This document shows positions 52,801 through 63,824 of a stretch of DNA of 64,000 bases, piece by piece (the stretch's first letter is position 1; each line of letters opens with the position of its first letter). The notes beneath the pieces were generated by a model. The model saw nothing but the letters and a program-made list of their open reading frames with translations. It did not search any database and was not told the origin of the DNA. Source of the stretch: Tenrec ecaudatus (Eukaryota; Chordata; Mammalia; Afrosoricida; Tenrecidae); assembly GCF_050624435.1 (NCBI RefSeq), contig NC_134547.1, forward strand, positions 29,994,419 through 30,058,418. Reading direction: 5' to 3'. Position numbers and translations under genes: made by a program.

Positions 52801-53107
52801 TCTATCATTGACCAGGTGTGGCAGGAATGGGTAATGGATCTCTTCTAGTGCATGGGAATTCGGGGGGCTCGGGTGTGGTTTAAGAGAATGGGCATGGTTT
52901 CTGTCTCCTACCAGGAAGAGCAAAGTGAAAAACAAGAGAAAAGAAGTAACAATATGAAAAGGAAAATAATAATAAAGATAAACAACATGAAGGAGGGAAA
53001 CAAAAAATATAAAGAACATATAAAACATAACTAAAAGTAACAAAGGAGAAAAGGGAATGAATGAAGAACAAAAAACAGAAGAAAGAAAAAATCTCACCAA
53101 AACTAAA

Positions 53108-54078
53108 TGTTAAGTATCAAGGTAGCAGATGGACATTGGGCCTCCACTCAAGTACTTCCTCAATGCAAGAACACTTTGTTCTAGTAACCTGGCATTCTGT
53201 GATGCTCACCTTCCTGGCATGATTGCTGAAGGCAACATAGGTGCATAGCAAATGTGGTGAAGAAAGCTGATGGTGCCCAGCTATCAAAAGATACAGCATC
53301 TGGGGTCTTAAAGGCTTGAAGACAAACAAGCGGCCATCTAGCTGAGAAGCAACAAGTCCACATGGAAGAAGCACACCAGCCTGTGTGATCATGAGGTGTC
53401 TATGGGATCAGGTATCAGGCATCAAAGACCCAAAACAAAAAATCATCTCAAAGTGAATGAGGGGGAGTGCAGAGTGGAGACCCAAAATCCATCTGTAGGC
53501 AATAGGACATCCCCTTACAGAAGGGTCACAAGGAAGAGACGAGCCAGTCAGGGTGCAGTATGGCACCTGTGAAGCATGCAACTTTCTTTAAGTTCTTTAA
53601 TGCTTCCCATCCCACTATCATGATCCCAATTCTCTCTTACAAATCCAGCCAGGCCAGGCATGTACATGGGTACAGATAAGAGCTCCCAACACAGGGAACC
53701 CAGGACAGACAAACCCCCCAGGACCAACAATGAGAGTAGAGATACCAGGAGGGTAAGGGAAAGGTGAGGGGAGAAAAGGGGAACCCATCACAAAGATCTA
53801 CATATAACCCCCTTGCTGGGGGATGGACAACAGAAAAGTGGGTGAAGGAGACATTGGTCAATGTAAGACATGAAAAAAATGTATAAATTATAAAGGGTTC
53901 ATGAGAGAGATAGAGGGGAAGGGAAAAATGAGGAGCTGATACTAAGGGCTCAAGTAGAAAGAAAATGTTTTGAAAATGATGATGGCAACAAATATGCTTG
54001 ATACAATGTATGTATGTATGTATGTATTATGTATTGTGATAAGAGCTGTATGAGCCCCCAATAAAATGATTAAAAAAA
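53108..54078 (+). mobile_element. Young L1 3' UTR, sense
   Basis: About 970 bp, from 'ttaagtatcaaggtagcaga' to 'agcccccaataaaatgatta' plus A7. It contains a (TATG)5 patch at 54008-54027. It sits in an A-rich stretch whose two halves (52916-53105 and 54090-54300) look like one interrupted segment. 'aaaactaaa' at both junctions may be the target-site duplication. Confidence 0.85.
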
Positions 54079-54300
54079 CTAAAGTGGCGTAAGAAGGTGG
54101 GGAGAATAGACTAGAAAAAGACAAGAGAATAATAAAAAAGAATACTAAGAGAAAAATAATGGGAGAGTGAAAAAAAGAGAAATAGTAAAAACAAAAGATT
54201 AATTCCCCCACCTCCCAAAAGGGACATAAAGGGAAAAAAAACAAAATTAAGATCAAGGGGAGGGATATTAAAGAAAACTTTAAAAAGAGAGGAGAAAGTT

Positions 54301-55104
54301 TGAGGGTGGTGGTAGGGCACCTGGGTAGTGCTGCCAGCCAAGGAGGTAGATGATAGCAAGGTACCTGGTACAGGTCAGTGCCCTCTGCTAGTTAAGCAGG
54401 TCATGGGTGGTAGGACAGCTAGAAGGGATTAGGATGTCTGGTCCTGAAAGTTGTTCCTGAGGGCCCAAAGGGCAGCTTTGGTCAAGTTGCCTGTAAGGTG
54501 TTTGTTCACATCTGGATTGCATTCTGCTGATCTGAGGAAGTAGCAATGATGCGTCTCCAAATGGGAGTGTGCTTTGCACTCAACAACTAATCCACAAGCA
54601 TGCCCCTCTGGCCCCAGGCAGAGCAGGGCCAGTGCAGGAAGTGTGTCACTGACCCCTAGGTGAACCTGTAGGAGCTGGTGAGCAGGAGGATGTGCAGAAT
54701 GTGGAAAGGATCGCACTTTTCTGGCTGTCAGTCAGCAGTGTGGTGCCTGTGTGCTCTTGGGCAAGTAAACCACTTATCAGGTCACTGCCTCAAATGAACA
54801 CTGCTTGGGAAAGTTCATGATGGCTGCACTCTATGGTATGCCATTGGCAGTGCACCCGTTTTGTCTGCTTCCTTGCTAGCTGCTTTTGTTCAGATTCGTC
54901 TCCTAATTGGTATCTGGTCTCTTCTTGATACCCTCTCCTCTGAAACTCAGCTTCCAGGATTATCATCTCTATGTGTTTCATCTGGTCTCTCTTGTCTTTG
55001 TTGTAGAGGGTTTGAGTAGTGTGTCTTACTCCTTCACTATCTTGCTGGAAGTACTGTATATATAAATAATTACTAGTTGGGAACTTTTTTCTTTTATATA
55101 TTAG
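54301..55104. other. Mostly unique sequence, no gene seen
   Basis: No repeat clearly recognised; it may be flanking sequence of the old L1. Open frames up to 95 codons have no signature. Confidence 0.4.
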
Positions 55105-55176
55105 AGGGCTTCAAAATTCATTGAAACATGGAATGAAAGAATAATGAAAATTTTCTTTAAACTTTTGGAAGCAACC
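55105..55176. mobile_element. Mariner-like MITE, second copy
   Basis: The left arm 'gagggcttcaaaattcattg' pairs with the right arm 'ctttaaacttttggaagcaa'. The middle 'catggaatgaaagaataatg' matches the 16005-16079 copy ('actggaatcgaaagataagg'). TTA flanks lie on both sides. Confidence 0.65.
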
Positions 55177-55179
55177 TTA

Positions 55180-56090
55180 TATGGCATCCTATTGCCTTCT
55201 TGTCTGCATGGTTTCTGCTGAGAAAAAATAACTTAGACTCATTGGCTCTTCTTTATAAGCACTTTTTACTTTTACCAAGCTATTTTTGGAATGCTTTCTT
55301 TGTTTTTGAGTTTGGAAAATTTGCTTGTAATGTGTCCAGGTGACTTTCTTTTGCAGTCTATCCTGTCTGGGATGTTGAGCTCCATGAGTGTATAGCTTCT
55401 CATCTTTCATGATACCAGGGAAGTTTTCTTCTGGAGAATCTTTGACAATTTTCTTAGTGCTTATCTTTTATTTTATTTCTCTCCCTGTTCTTAAGTTCTG
55501 ATTACATGTTGTGTTTTTCTCTTGGGGGTGCCCCACACAATTCTTAGCCTTTCTTCTTTTCCTTTTTTCTCTGATTGTTCTTCCAACAGATTAATATTTA
55601 GAGATTTGTCTTTAATTTCTTTAAGTCGGTCTTTAATTGGTTCCTTTGTTCTTCCACTGACGTATGTTTCTTAAGTTTTAGTACTAATCTTCTAGATTTC
55701 TATTTGCTGTTTTTGTGTCATTTCTAATTTTTCATTTACTTTGTCAATTTTCCTTGGGTTGTTTATCTGAATTCTTCATGAGTTTTGTCTGTTTTCTTTT
55801 TCATGGTTTCTATCTTTCTTAATATGCCAAAAAGATCTAAGTATAAATGCTTTGAGTTCCTTAAGATGTAGTTCCTAACATTTATGCCTCTAAGATTTTT
55901 TTTGCCCTGTATTTTGGAAACATTTTCCTTCTGTTTGTGCATGATTTGAAATTGTCTGTTGTTTCTGAGACATTGAGGTGTCATTGCCATAATTTGTTGA
56001 TTACATTATATATTGGTTTGCTTCATTTTTGATGTTTGTATTTTCTTTTATTTCAATATCTAGGCAACCGCTGTGGTGGCAGTATGACTG
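55180..56090 (-). pseudogene. L1 ORF1 remnant, antisense
   Basis: The minus strand carries pieces of the L1 ORF1 protein. Near 55763-55990 it reads LFGILRKIETMKKKTDKTHE, a coiled-coil style segment. Near 55189-55410 it reads PRQDRLQKKVTWTHYKQIF, then KVKSAYKEEPMSLSYFFSAE and TMQTRR. This follows the C-terminal RNA-binding domain order 'P..I..K...H...KF...K...I...R.K...Y......L..DFSAET.Q.RR'. Several frameshifts and stops lie between the two pieces. The element is old; it has no intact ORF2 beside it. Confidence 0.75.
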
Positions 56091-56379
56091 GACAGTATTG
56101 TTCAGGTGCATGGATTGTCGACTGACTTGATAGCAGTTAACAATCACAACAGTGATAGTGATAAGCAACAGACACATTGTATGGAGTTGATGCTCAGTGG
56201 GAGGCGGTGGGGGAGCACACACAGGATCCATCCTTCACAGTGTTCCCACCACAGGGGCACATGGCCCCTCACCCATTCTGTGGTCCTCAGACGCCATGCT
56301 CACAGCTAAGACTTGCTGAGACTGGATTGCACAGGGCAGCAGTAATCTTGTACTTACTTATTAAATGAACTATTCAGTA
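56091..56379. other. Unique sequence, nothing recognised
   Basis: Nothing recognised between two old L1 pieces. Confidence 0.4.
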
Positions 56380-56575
56380 ATATTAAGAAGAGCTGTATAA
56401 TCATCAACACAATCAACATCAGACCATTTTCTTCTGATATTCATTTTTGTTAGCACCCCATTTCCCCTGACATCTCCTCCCATGTCCCTAGGTAATTACT
56501 AATCCAGTTACTGTCTCTATAAATTTACCTCTTCTGGATTTCCTATAGAGAAAATAAAACAAAAACAATGCTTTC
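56380..56575 (-). mobile_element. Old L1 3' end, antisense
   Basis: Text 'gtataatcatcaacacaatc', 'caccccatttcccctgacat', 'aggtaattactaatccagtt' and 'acctcttctggatttcctat', homologous to 14480-14715. Confidence 0.65.
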
Positions 56576-57347
56576 TGTTTGATAGCAAGACTATTCTCAT
56601 TCCTGGGCCATGGTAGGGATTCACCCGAAACTTTTTCCATGTGGGGACCCTGGAAATTGATATTTTGATTTCACTGTTATCATAACCTTCTTCAAACTTG
56701 TTCAGAATTAAACTCTGATATCGGGTTCTCCTTTGGATTTTATTATTTACATTCCTTGGATCACATAGGCTTGTATGCTTCTTCCATAGGAAAGTAAATT
56801 TATATTTAGGTGAAAGAATGTATCAGCTTGAGATCAATTAGCTGTCAATGTCTTTGGTTCTGGAATGTAAGTAAAATGTCAATGCATGAATCTTCTGGAG
56901 CCAATAAGAGTTTCTCTTGGTGGCTCTGGTAAGACCTAAAGCCTCAGATATGGAGGTCTGCATCAGCGTATGGCCTGAGGTAGGTGGTTAGGGTATCACT
57001 GAGGAAGAGACACATGATCATGGTGGTCTTAGACTTAGTTACTACATATTTCCTTTAGAACTGCAGACTCAGAGCCTGAAGAATTGTGTGAAAGTGTGAG
57101 GAAAGGAAACAGGACTTTGCTGATGACCTACTGTGTTCTGGGCACAACCAAATGATATAACATAGCCCCTTTGCCCTCAAATTTCTCATAGTCTAGTGGC
57201 AGAAAGCCTAGATTAGTAACTGACTGGATAGCCACGATGAAGGAAACGTGCACCAAATGCAGGAGTGCAAACAAGGGGAAAGACTTCCTTGCTGGGTGGG
57301 GCTTGAGTGATCAGCCGCAATAGACGCATGGTACTGTGCATCCTAAA
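56576..57347. other. Mostly unique; probable L2/MIR relic at 57095-57190
   Basis: The phrase 'gacctactgtgttctgggca', later 'tttgccctcaaatttctcat' and 'agtctagtggcaga', follows an ancient L2/MIR-type consensus (tactgtgtgccaggcac...ctcaaggagctcacagtctagt). The rest is unrecognised. Confidence 0.45.
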
Positions 57348-57540
57348 ACCCCAGTTGTAGTCTTGGTGGTGTGGTGGGTTGTGCTTTGGATATTATGAAT
57401 GATTGCAAGTTGTTCTGAGGGAGAAAGATGGGGCTTTCTGCTTCCGTAAGCACCTGCAGCCTCGCATACCCAGACTGGCAGTTCTACTTTGCCCTAGAGA
57501 GTTGCCATGGGTCAGGATGAGCTTGATGGCACAATTTAAA
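57348..57540 (+). mobile_element. AfroSINE
   Basis: Head 'tagtcttggtggtgtggtgg', middle 'gagggagaaagatggggctt', tail 'gggtcaggatgagcttgatg'. The B box is eroded. Confidence 0.85.
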
Positions 57541-58644
57541 AACTGTCACTTTAATAAAAAGTTTGGAACTACCCCATGCTCACTCTGAGGCTGAACGCAA
57601 GCCACGCCTTCTCTCTGCGTCTTATATTTTCCCCAAGTCTACTTGACTCAATGGTTGACAGTCCAGAGGCTGTCAGTTCAGATGCTCTCGGGCCATGGGG
57701 GTAGAATGCCTGGGACCAGCGGCTGTGAGGGGCCTCTGCTTATTCAAGGGGGGCACCTACAGTCACGCCCTCACTCAGTTTGCTCAGGTCTCTTCACTGC
57801 CCTCATAGCTGAGGGTTTGAAGGTTTGTATAAAATAAGCACAATTTAAAAATATTGTTCATAATGAGGAAAAGTCTGTATGGGGGAAAGTCTGTGTGTCA
57901 GGTCTGACCTTTGGACTCCTAGTTTTGGGGGTAGGATGGAGGGGGACTCCACGAGGGGTTCCCCAACTTTGACAGTCCAGGGATTACTGTTAATTTGTAT
58001 TTTTCTGATGAGGTTAAAATGAACGGTGAGCCCTCACAACTGCCTTCCTCCAGTGCATCTGCGGCCACCACGTGTCCTAGAGACCCCAGGCACAGTCGCA
58101 AGACTCTGGGCTCAGATTTAACACCACACCCCCTCTTCATGCAGCTTTCCAAAGAGCCCCTGTTCCTCTTCTGTCTACGCACCAGTTATCTAGTAAAGTC
58201 TCCATGGGTCCAACATTAAAAAAAAAAAGTAGTGCTACTGTTTAGAATTTTCCAAGATTCTTCACATAAATAAAATTAGAGCCCAGAAGAAAGAAAGTCC
58301 TAGTATGATGTGTGTTCCTCTCTTGGTCTGGAAAGAAAGGTGATTCCAGCGTCTTGGGGTCCTCCCCTCACCTGTTTTGGGGTCCTCCCCTCACCTGGAG
58401 GGTCTGGGCGCAGTAAACCAGGTCCGCATCATTGGCCTTTGGCTCTGCAAGCATGCGCCTTGGCTTGTGGGGTTGGAGCCACACGGGACTCTGCAGAGGA
58501 GCGACCAATGGGGGCTGGGACAGAGCAGCCATCCCTGCTCGGTGCACCTGGCCAGGGAGCCCCTCAGGAGTGGCCGCTTCCTGGGGCTGCAATAATTCAT
58601 CACCGGCGGGTTCACAAGCGTACTTAAGAAAGGAGGGATGATCT
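57541..58644. other. Unique sequence, no gene seen
   Basis: A tandem duplication of a 21-bp unit ('ttggggtcctcccctcacct' plus g) lies at about 58353-58397. GC-rich open frames of 95-105 codons at 58.3-58.65 kb overlap on both strands and show no signature. Confidence 0.45.
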
Positions 58645-59330
58645 ATTTTGTACATGCTCTTTAAAGGGATTCCATTTTAGCTCCAATTGTAATTTTTACC
58701 TTTTTCAGGGGAATTTATTGACACAGTGCCTAGCTCAGCCCTAGTTTCGGCATCATCCTTTTGTCTGCGAGCACACTCACCAGCCGCTTAATTTGTCATG
58801 GCCCTGGAGGTATCAGAACTAATGAGCTTTGTTTGAATAGACTTTTTCCAGTTCATCTAGCACACTTTGGGGTAATCACTCAGTTTCTGTTTGCTTCTGA
58901 TCCGAGGCATTGTGGGAAATATAAGAAAATAATGGTTAAAAAAGCAGTATAAATTGGTAACCGTCACATTTTCTGCAAAGCCCTGAAGATGTGTTTTTTT
59001 TTTTCTAAATTCCACCACTTATTGAAGTATTGAGAGTACTCTAAGTACAAACGTTACACTATCGTATCAGGAAGATCTGGTAAACTGCTATTTTTCAATT
59101 AGCCAGGAGTGTATATGTTCCCTTCTTTAAAGCAGTCCGCATCTAACAAATCTTTAAACAATCTAATCTCTTAAGGTTGGGAAGTGGACAGATAATAACC
59201 GGGATACACGGAACAGCGTGCCAGCTCTGAGGATTTAAAAATCTATTACTGGGATTACATACAGGGATGCTTTTTATTGGCCAGACAATTGCATTTCCAT
59301 TTTTATAAAGCAGTTCCTCGTACTTGCCGT
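58645..59330. other. AT-rich unique block, possible non-coding element
   Basis: About 690 bp free of recognised repeats, in a repeat-dense window. It holds many homeodomain-like or bZIP-like words (taattt, aattgt, tttttattgg, attgcat, tttttataaag). No coding frame is present. The candidate regulatory role is inference only. Confidence 0.3.
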
Positions 59331-59468
59331 TCCACCACCCAGCGCGCGGCTGCAGGGCTGGCCTGGACGTGCTGCGCAGACAGGCAGGCTGGGGCTCGGC
59401 TTTGCTCGCCACGCTGTGCCACCCACGTCAGCAGCAGGTGGTGCGGGCAGCCTTCATTTTCAGCACTG

Positions 59469-59645
59469 TGAGCTAGGTGTTGGGCTACTAGCCACAAGGG
59501 TGGTGCTTCAAATCCACCAAGCCACTCTGAGGGACAAAGATGAGGCTCCCTGCTCCCACAAAAATAAACGCTTTACAATTTCAGAAGCCCCAATTAGAGC
59601 TCGAAGTTGGAATTGGCTCCGTGGTAGTGTTTTGGTTTCCCCCTC
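59469..59645 (+). mobile_element. AfroSINE
   Basis: Head 'aggtgttgggctactagcca', B-box region 'ggtgcttcaaatccaccaag', middle 'gagggacaaagatgaggctc', tail 'ttggaattggctccgtggta'. A (TATC)n tract follows its tail. Confidence 0.88.
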
Positions 59646-59651
59646 TATCTC

Positions 59652-59652
59652 G

Positions 59653-59721
<69 letters not shown>
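59652..59721. repeat. (TATC)n microsatellite
   Basis: About 17 perfect units immediately 3' of the AfroSINE, probably expanded from its tail. Confidence 0.97.
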
Positions 59722-60714
59722 GTTTTAAAACGTGCTGCTATGAATTGGGTGAAGGCTTACGGAGCAGACCAGCATTTTGCCATGGGCAATTAGCATGGCC
59801 CTCTCCTCAATGTGAAGTCATATTTCCCATTCCCTCCCTGTGCCTTCTGTCTCCATCGCTCCTTTGTTCCTAGCCCTCTGCAAGGTGTCCCTGGGTACAT
59901 GCTGCCCCTTGTTGCCTCTTGCTTGTTATTGTAAGATGTTGTGCCTCCCTTGTGTGATTGCCCCCCTCACAGGCTTCGCTGAAAATCCAGCCACAGGGGT
60001 GAGCTCAGTGCCTGACCTGAAGCGTGACTAAGGGCCATAGTCTCAGGGGTCCACCAGGGGCCATTCAGACAGTAAATCCAATCTCTTTTATAATCCTGAC
60101 TTTTGTTCCACTGCCATCTCCCACTCTGCCCAGGACCTTCTCATGGGACCCATTCAGAGATGGGTTTGATTTGGGGGTGCATGGTCCCATCCACCAGAGA
60201 TGTGGTTCTCAGGATTGCTATAATCTGTGAAATGGGTTAAATTGGCAGAACCTCTGACTTCTCCTGCAATATCCCCTCCCCCCCCACTAAACACACACTC
60301 AATGGGGCTTCTTGCAAAATACAGCCATCTCGCCTTTAGGGGCAGCCTCCTGCAGGGCTGTGAGGTACAGTCAAAGAAGCAGACATCTGATCTCCTCCCC
60401 TGCTGAGGGGTGCTTATGACCTTCCCAGTGGGAAGGAGAGTAAGTGCAAAGACAGGGAGTGGAGGAGTGCATGGGCAGAAAGGCACAGATCGTTGAGTGC
60501 AGTACAAGCCGGGTTGTGACAGGGGCAGGGAGGCAGAGATTACCCTTGGGTGGGGATGTGAGGGCCGGGCATGGTATGTTCGCCTGTGTATGGTACAGGT
60601 TCTCAGAGGGTGCCTGGCCTGCCAAGCTCTGCTCCTGAGGAGCCTGCAGCATGTGTTAGCCCACGGCAGCATCCCTGTGCAGGGGGCACGAGCTGCCAGC
60701 GTGTCTTTTTGCAG
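59722..60714. other. Unique sequence, no gene seen
   Basis: A minus-strand frame of 197 codons (60154-60747) is the longest outside the minisatellite, but it has no domain, overlaps the MIR relic at its start and has several overlapping plus-strand frames. I do not call it a gene. Confidence 0.5.
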
Positions 60715-60812
60715 ACGGAGAAACCAGAGCTCCAAGTTCTGAGGCAACCTGCCCCTTGGTTACAAGGTGGCAAGTGGCTGGGCTATGACTTGAACTCAGT
60801 GCTGCTTTCATT
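60715..60812 (-). mobile_element. MIR relic, antisense
   Basis: The text 'caacctgccccttggttaca', 'aggtggcaagtggctgggct' and 'atgacttgaactcagtgctg' matches the antisense MIR core (cttgcccaaggtcacacagc...gaacccag). Confidence 0.7.
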
Positions 60813-61352
60813 TCATTGACCATGGTAAATACCCCACCCCACCCCCACCCCACGCCATCGGCTGTGGTGAAGCATCATAAGATGGGGTGGAACTTGTTCC
60901 ACGTCAGGTATAGAGTGGAGATTTCTGGCTCCAGGGGGATTTTCTTTCCACTATATTATACTCACTCACTGCCGGAGCTATTGGCAACTAGTGGTCCATG
61001 ATGACCGCCAGATCATTATCTGCTTTGGTGAACTGTATTAGACTTTACCTACCTATCGGATGAAGACTAGTTTTGGGCTTGTGAGGTATCCAATAATTCG
61101 TTTAAAATGGAAGTGACCCATTTGGTATCATTAGGGTCAATGCCTCTGTAAGGTGTGCTTCCAAGGACAGGATCAGTGAAGAATTCATGGTGGACTTATT
61201 GTTGGATATTTACATGAACTCTCCCTTTCTTAGGAATTTTCAAAGATCGTCACATACATATGCTACGTGTAGGGAAATTCTCCTGTGATTTGAGGTTCAT
61301 TTCATCCATGCTTTCCGAAAGGCTTGGCGAATATTCTGTTTGTATCCCCACT
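60813..61352. other. Unique sequence, nothing recognised
   Basis: Contains a (CCCCA)n patch at 60832-60853. No gene is seen. Confidence 0.45.
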
Positions 61353-61525
61353 AGTCCCAGCTGGGGTGGCACTTTGGGCTATGGTTGGCAGTTCAAACCC
61401 ACCAGCTGCTCCTCCAGAGAGAGCCCAGGCTGTCTGTGTCCATAAGCTTTACTGTCTCAGAAGCAGGGTGGTTCGGAGCTGGAATTGACTTGCTGAAGGG
61501 GCTTTGCTTTGCTTTGCGGTTTTAG
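61353..61525 (+). mobile_element. AfroSINE
   Basis: Head 'agctggggtggcactttggg', B box 'ttggcagttcaaacccacca', tail 'ggagctggaattgacttgct', then a (CTTTG)3 run. Confidence 0.85.
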
Positions 61526-61774
61526 TCCCAGCAATGACTTTGGTGTTTCTGATGAGCAGTTTAAATCGGACAGTCCTTCCCTCTGGGTTCCAATCATCTG
61601 GCAGGTGAAGCTCTTAGGCACTTAGGAGGACCAGGACGCTTTGTCTGTCAGGAATGACCTCAGCTCTCAGGACATCTGGCCTTGGCTTTCTCCCAGACTC
61701 GGGACAGCTTCCTGGGAACATGGAGATAATCAAGGGTCACTAAGGTGGCTGTCTGCTCTGGGGGAGCAGAGTGA

Positions 61775-61865
61775 ACCCTAGATTCTAATGTCAGTTTAGT
61801 TGCCAATAAGTGTGAGTCTTTGGGTCAGTCACTTTTCCTCTCTGATCTTGATCTCTGCATTGAAA
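61775..61865 (+). mobile_element. MIR relic
   Basis: The text 'taagtgtgagtctttgggtc', 'agtcacttttcctctctgat' and 'cttgatctctgcatt' matches the sense MIR core (agctgtgtgaccttgggcaagtcacttaacctctctg). Confidence 0.7.
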
Positions 61866-62380
61866 GGCCACCTCTGATTCTGAAACCATACCCTCCGGTG
61901 CAAAAGGAACTGTTCAAGGAGGCAAACGGGCTCTGGTTTGTTCGGCAGCACCAGGCAGGGGTGTCTTTCCTCCGTCAAAGAGACTTTGGTTGTTCTGGTC
62001 AGTGTGAGGAATCCTAGCCCATCAGGAGGGGTGGCTTATAGCACTGAGGTGAGAGGATGAGTGGTATACAATCAGTGGCCCGCTGGGCAGCCTGTTGATT
62101 TCACATCACGGATTCTTGTAAATGCAGAGCCAAAAAATGTTATTGACCAACCGCGCCCGAAGGCACACCAACTTGTAATGCTTAAAAAAAAAATCCATTC
62201 TTAGATTGCCAAAGCCAACCCTTCTCTCTCCAAGATTATCTTTGTTCTGGTAGAATGTAGTCCTTTTGATGGAGGCGATAATAAGCAAGGATGGCAATGT
62301 ATAGAAGCCATTCTCAATTGTCACCTCATTTGATTGTTACAGCAGCCTGGTGGTGGGCTTGGCCGGTCCAGGGGACCCAT
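61866..62380. other. Mostly unique; possible L2 3' relic at 62290-62350
   Basis: 'gtcacctcatttgattgtta' then 'cagcagcctggtggtggg' resembles the L2 3' end (tctcatttaatcctcacaacaaccctgtgagg). Confidence 0.35.
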
Positions 62381-62923
62381 CTAGACTCTTTCTTTGCCCA
62401 GACACCCACTGGATGCAAAAGCAAGACAGACTACTCGCTTGACCTGTACTTGCCTGCAGGGAAGTAATGGCATATATTTCAGAAGATACCAACTAATGGC
62501 ATCACCAAGTGTGAAAACTCTCCTATTTGGGCCTGGCATGAGTCTATATTGGGACCTTAGTGTTCTGAGGACTGGAAGGCAGGGCCAGACCTGGGCCTCC
62601 CCAGCGCCCAGCAAATGCATCTTGAAAAAACAAAACACAACTACCAGTTTCCTTTCGACTCTGCCCTGAACTGGGAGCCTGTGACTCAGACACTGTGCGG
62701 CACCCGCAGTGGCCGCGTCCCCTACAAAGGTGCCATCCAGGTCTGCTCCTGGCGATTTCACATCTTTGAATGCCCGGCTGAAGCTCTCAATATCTTCACG
62801 CTTATGCGTGTTCGTGGTCCTTCCCGGCTGGGGCTCTGGGCGGTTGGTGCCAGGGAGGATGGGATAGGCGGAACAGCACTCCCGCACAGTCACCAACAAT
62901 GACGATGCTGACAGCCTTCCCAC
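62381..62923 (-). other. Unassigned 180-codon open frame
   Basis: A minus-strand frame in repeat-free DNA. It reads in part THKREDIESFSRAFKDVKSP and GADLDGTFVGDAATAGAAQC. A plus-strand frame of 95 codons overlaps it at 62615-62902. CpG is slightly raised here. I recognise no family and see no convincing splice sites, so it may be chance, an exon of an unknown gene or a processed pseudogene. Confidence 0.15.
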
Positions 62924-63174
62924 TGGGAATCTGAGGTCAGAGTTGGGCCATCATGGGGGCTGGAGGTGGGCATCAAATCCCCCCCCCCTTTTTTTGGCTA
63001 ACCCAGGTCTTTGATTTTTCTTTGAAAAATGTTACAAAAATGGAGGGACTTTTTGATAGAGTCTAGATTTTCCATTTGCACTGAGCATTCAGAACTTCCG
63101 GCCACGTGGACTTGCTGTTCTTCAGGAAAGCTTTTATCTGACGGGTGGAGGTGCTGGCCCTTCCGTCGAAATGA
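62924..63174. other. Unique sequence, nothing recognised
   Basis: Contains a C9/T7 run at about 62981-62997. Confidence 0.45.
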
Positions 63175-63370
63175 CCCAAACCAAACCTATCACCAGCAAG
63201 TTGGTTCCGACTCACAGCGACCCTAAAGGACAGGGCAGACCTTCCCCTGTGCGTTTTGGAGGTGCAACTCTTTCAAGGAGCAAAACCCCTCATCTTTGGT
63301 GAGTGGAGTGATTTTGAACTGCAGACCTTGTAGCTAACAGCTCAATGTGTAACCCATGACACTCCAGAAG
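63175..63370 (-). mobile_element. AfroSINE, antisense
   Basis: Plus strand: 'aaccaaacctatcaccagca', 'gttccgactcacagcgaccc', 'gatttttgaactg'-type B-box region at 63310, then the head 'gtgtaacccatgacactcca'. The tail matches the RTE end ('ggttccgactca'), as expected. Confidence 0.85.
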
Positions 63371-63824
63371 GTGAAAGTATTCAATGTTCGCCCCACTCCT
63401 CACCACTCCCTCCAGCTCCTGCCTTATCACTGGCTGCTTCTGCTGGACTGCGTTCCTGCTTTCCCTAAAAGAAATGAACTTCCCACCTAAATAGGAGACG
63501 GTGGGGGAAGACAGACCCTTCTCTCCACCTACCGTACCTCCTGCAGGCCTGTCTGAGACTCATTGCCTGGGGCACGGAGACCACTGGGTGGCACAGACTT
63601 CCCTCCAGGAGAGACAGGGCTGAAGAGAGGCAGCTGAGGTGGGATGTGTCCAAACAGACCGGAGACCTTGCAAGGGGGAGGTTGGTGGAATTCCAAGGCA
63701 CAGACAGGAGGCACACGGTTAAATCCAGTCCAGCCAAGTCAGGGGGCCTGGAGCCAATTGCTCCCCACTTAGAGGTTGCTTAGGAGAAGCTCCATTGACA
63801 AATCCTAAAATGACAATTATTTTC
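63371..63824. other. Unique sequence, no gene seen
   Basis: A 90-codon minus-strand frame here has no signature. Confidence 0.45.

Noticed and set aside
59770-59830. U6 snRNA-like words ('caattagcatggccctctcc')
   Set aside because: Only about a dozen bases resemble U6, and the following bases do not continue the match. There is no flanking duplication.
60154-60747. 197-codon minus-strand open frame
   Set aside because: No domain, no splice context, overlaps a MIR relic and is matched by several overlapping frames on the other strand.
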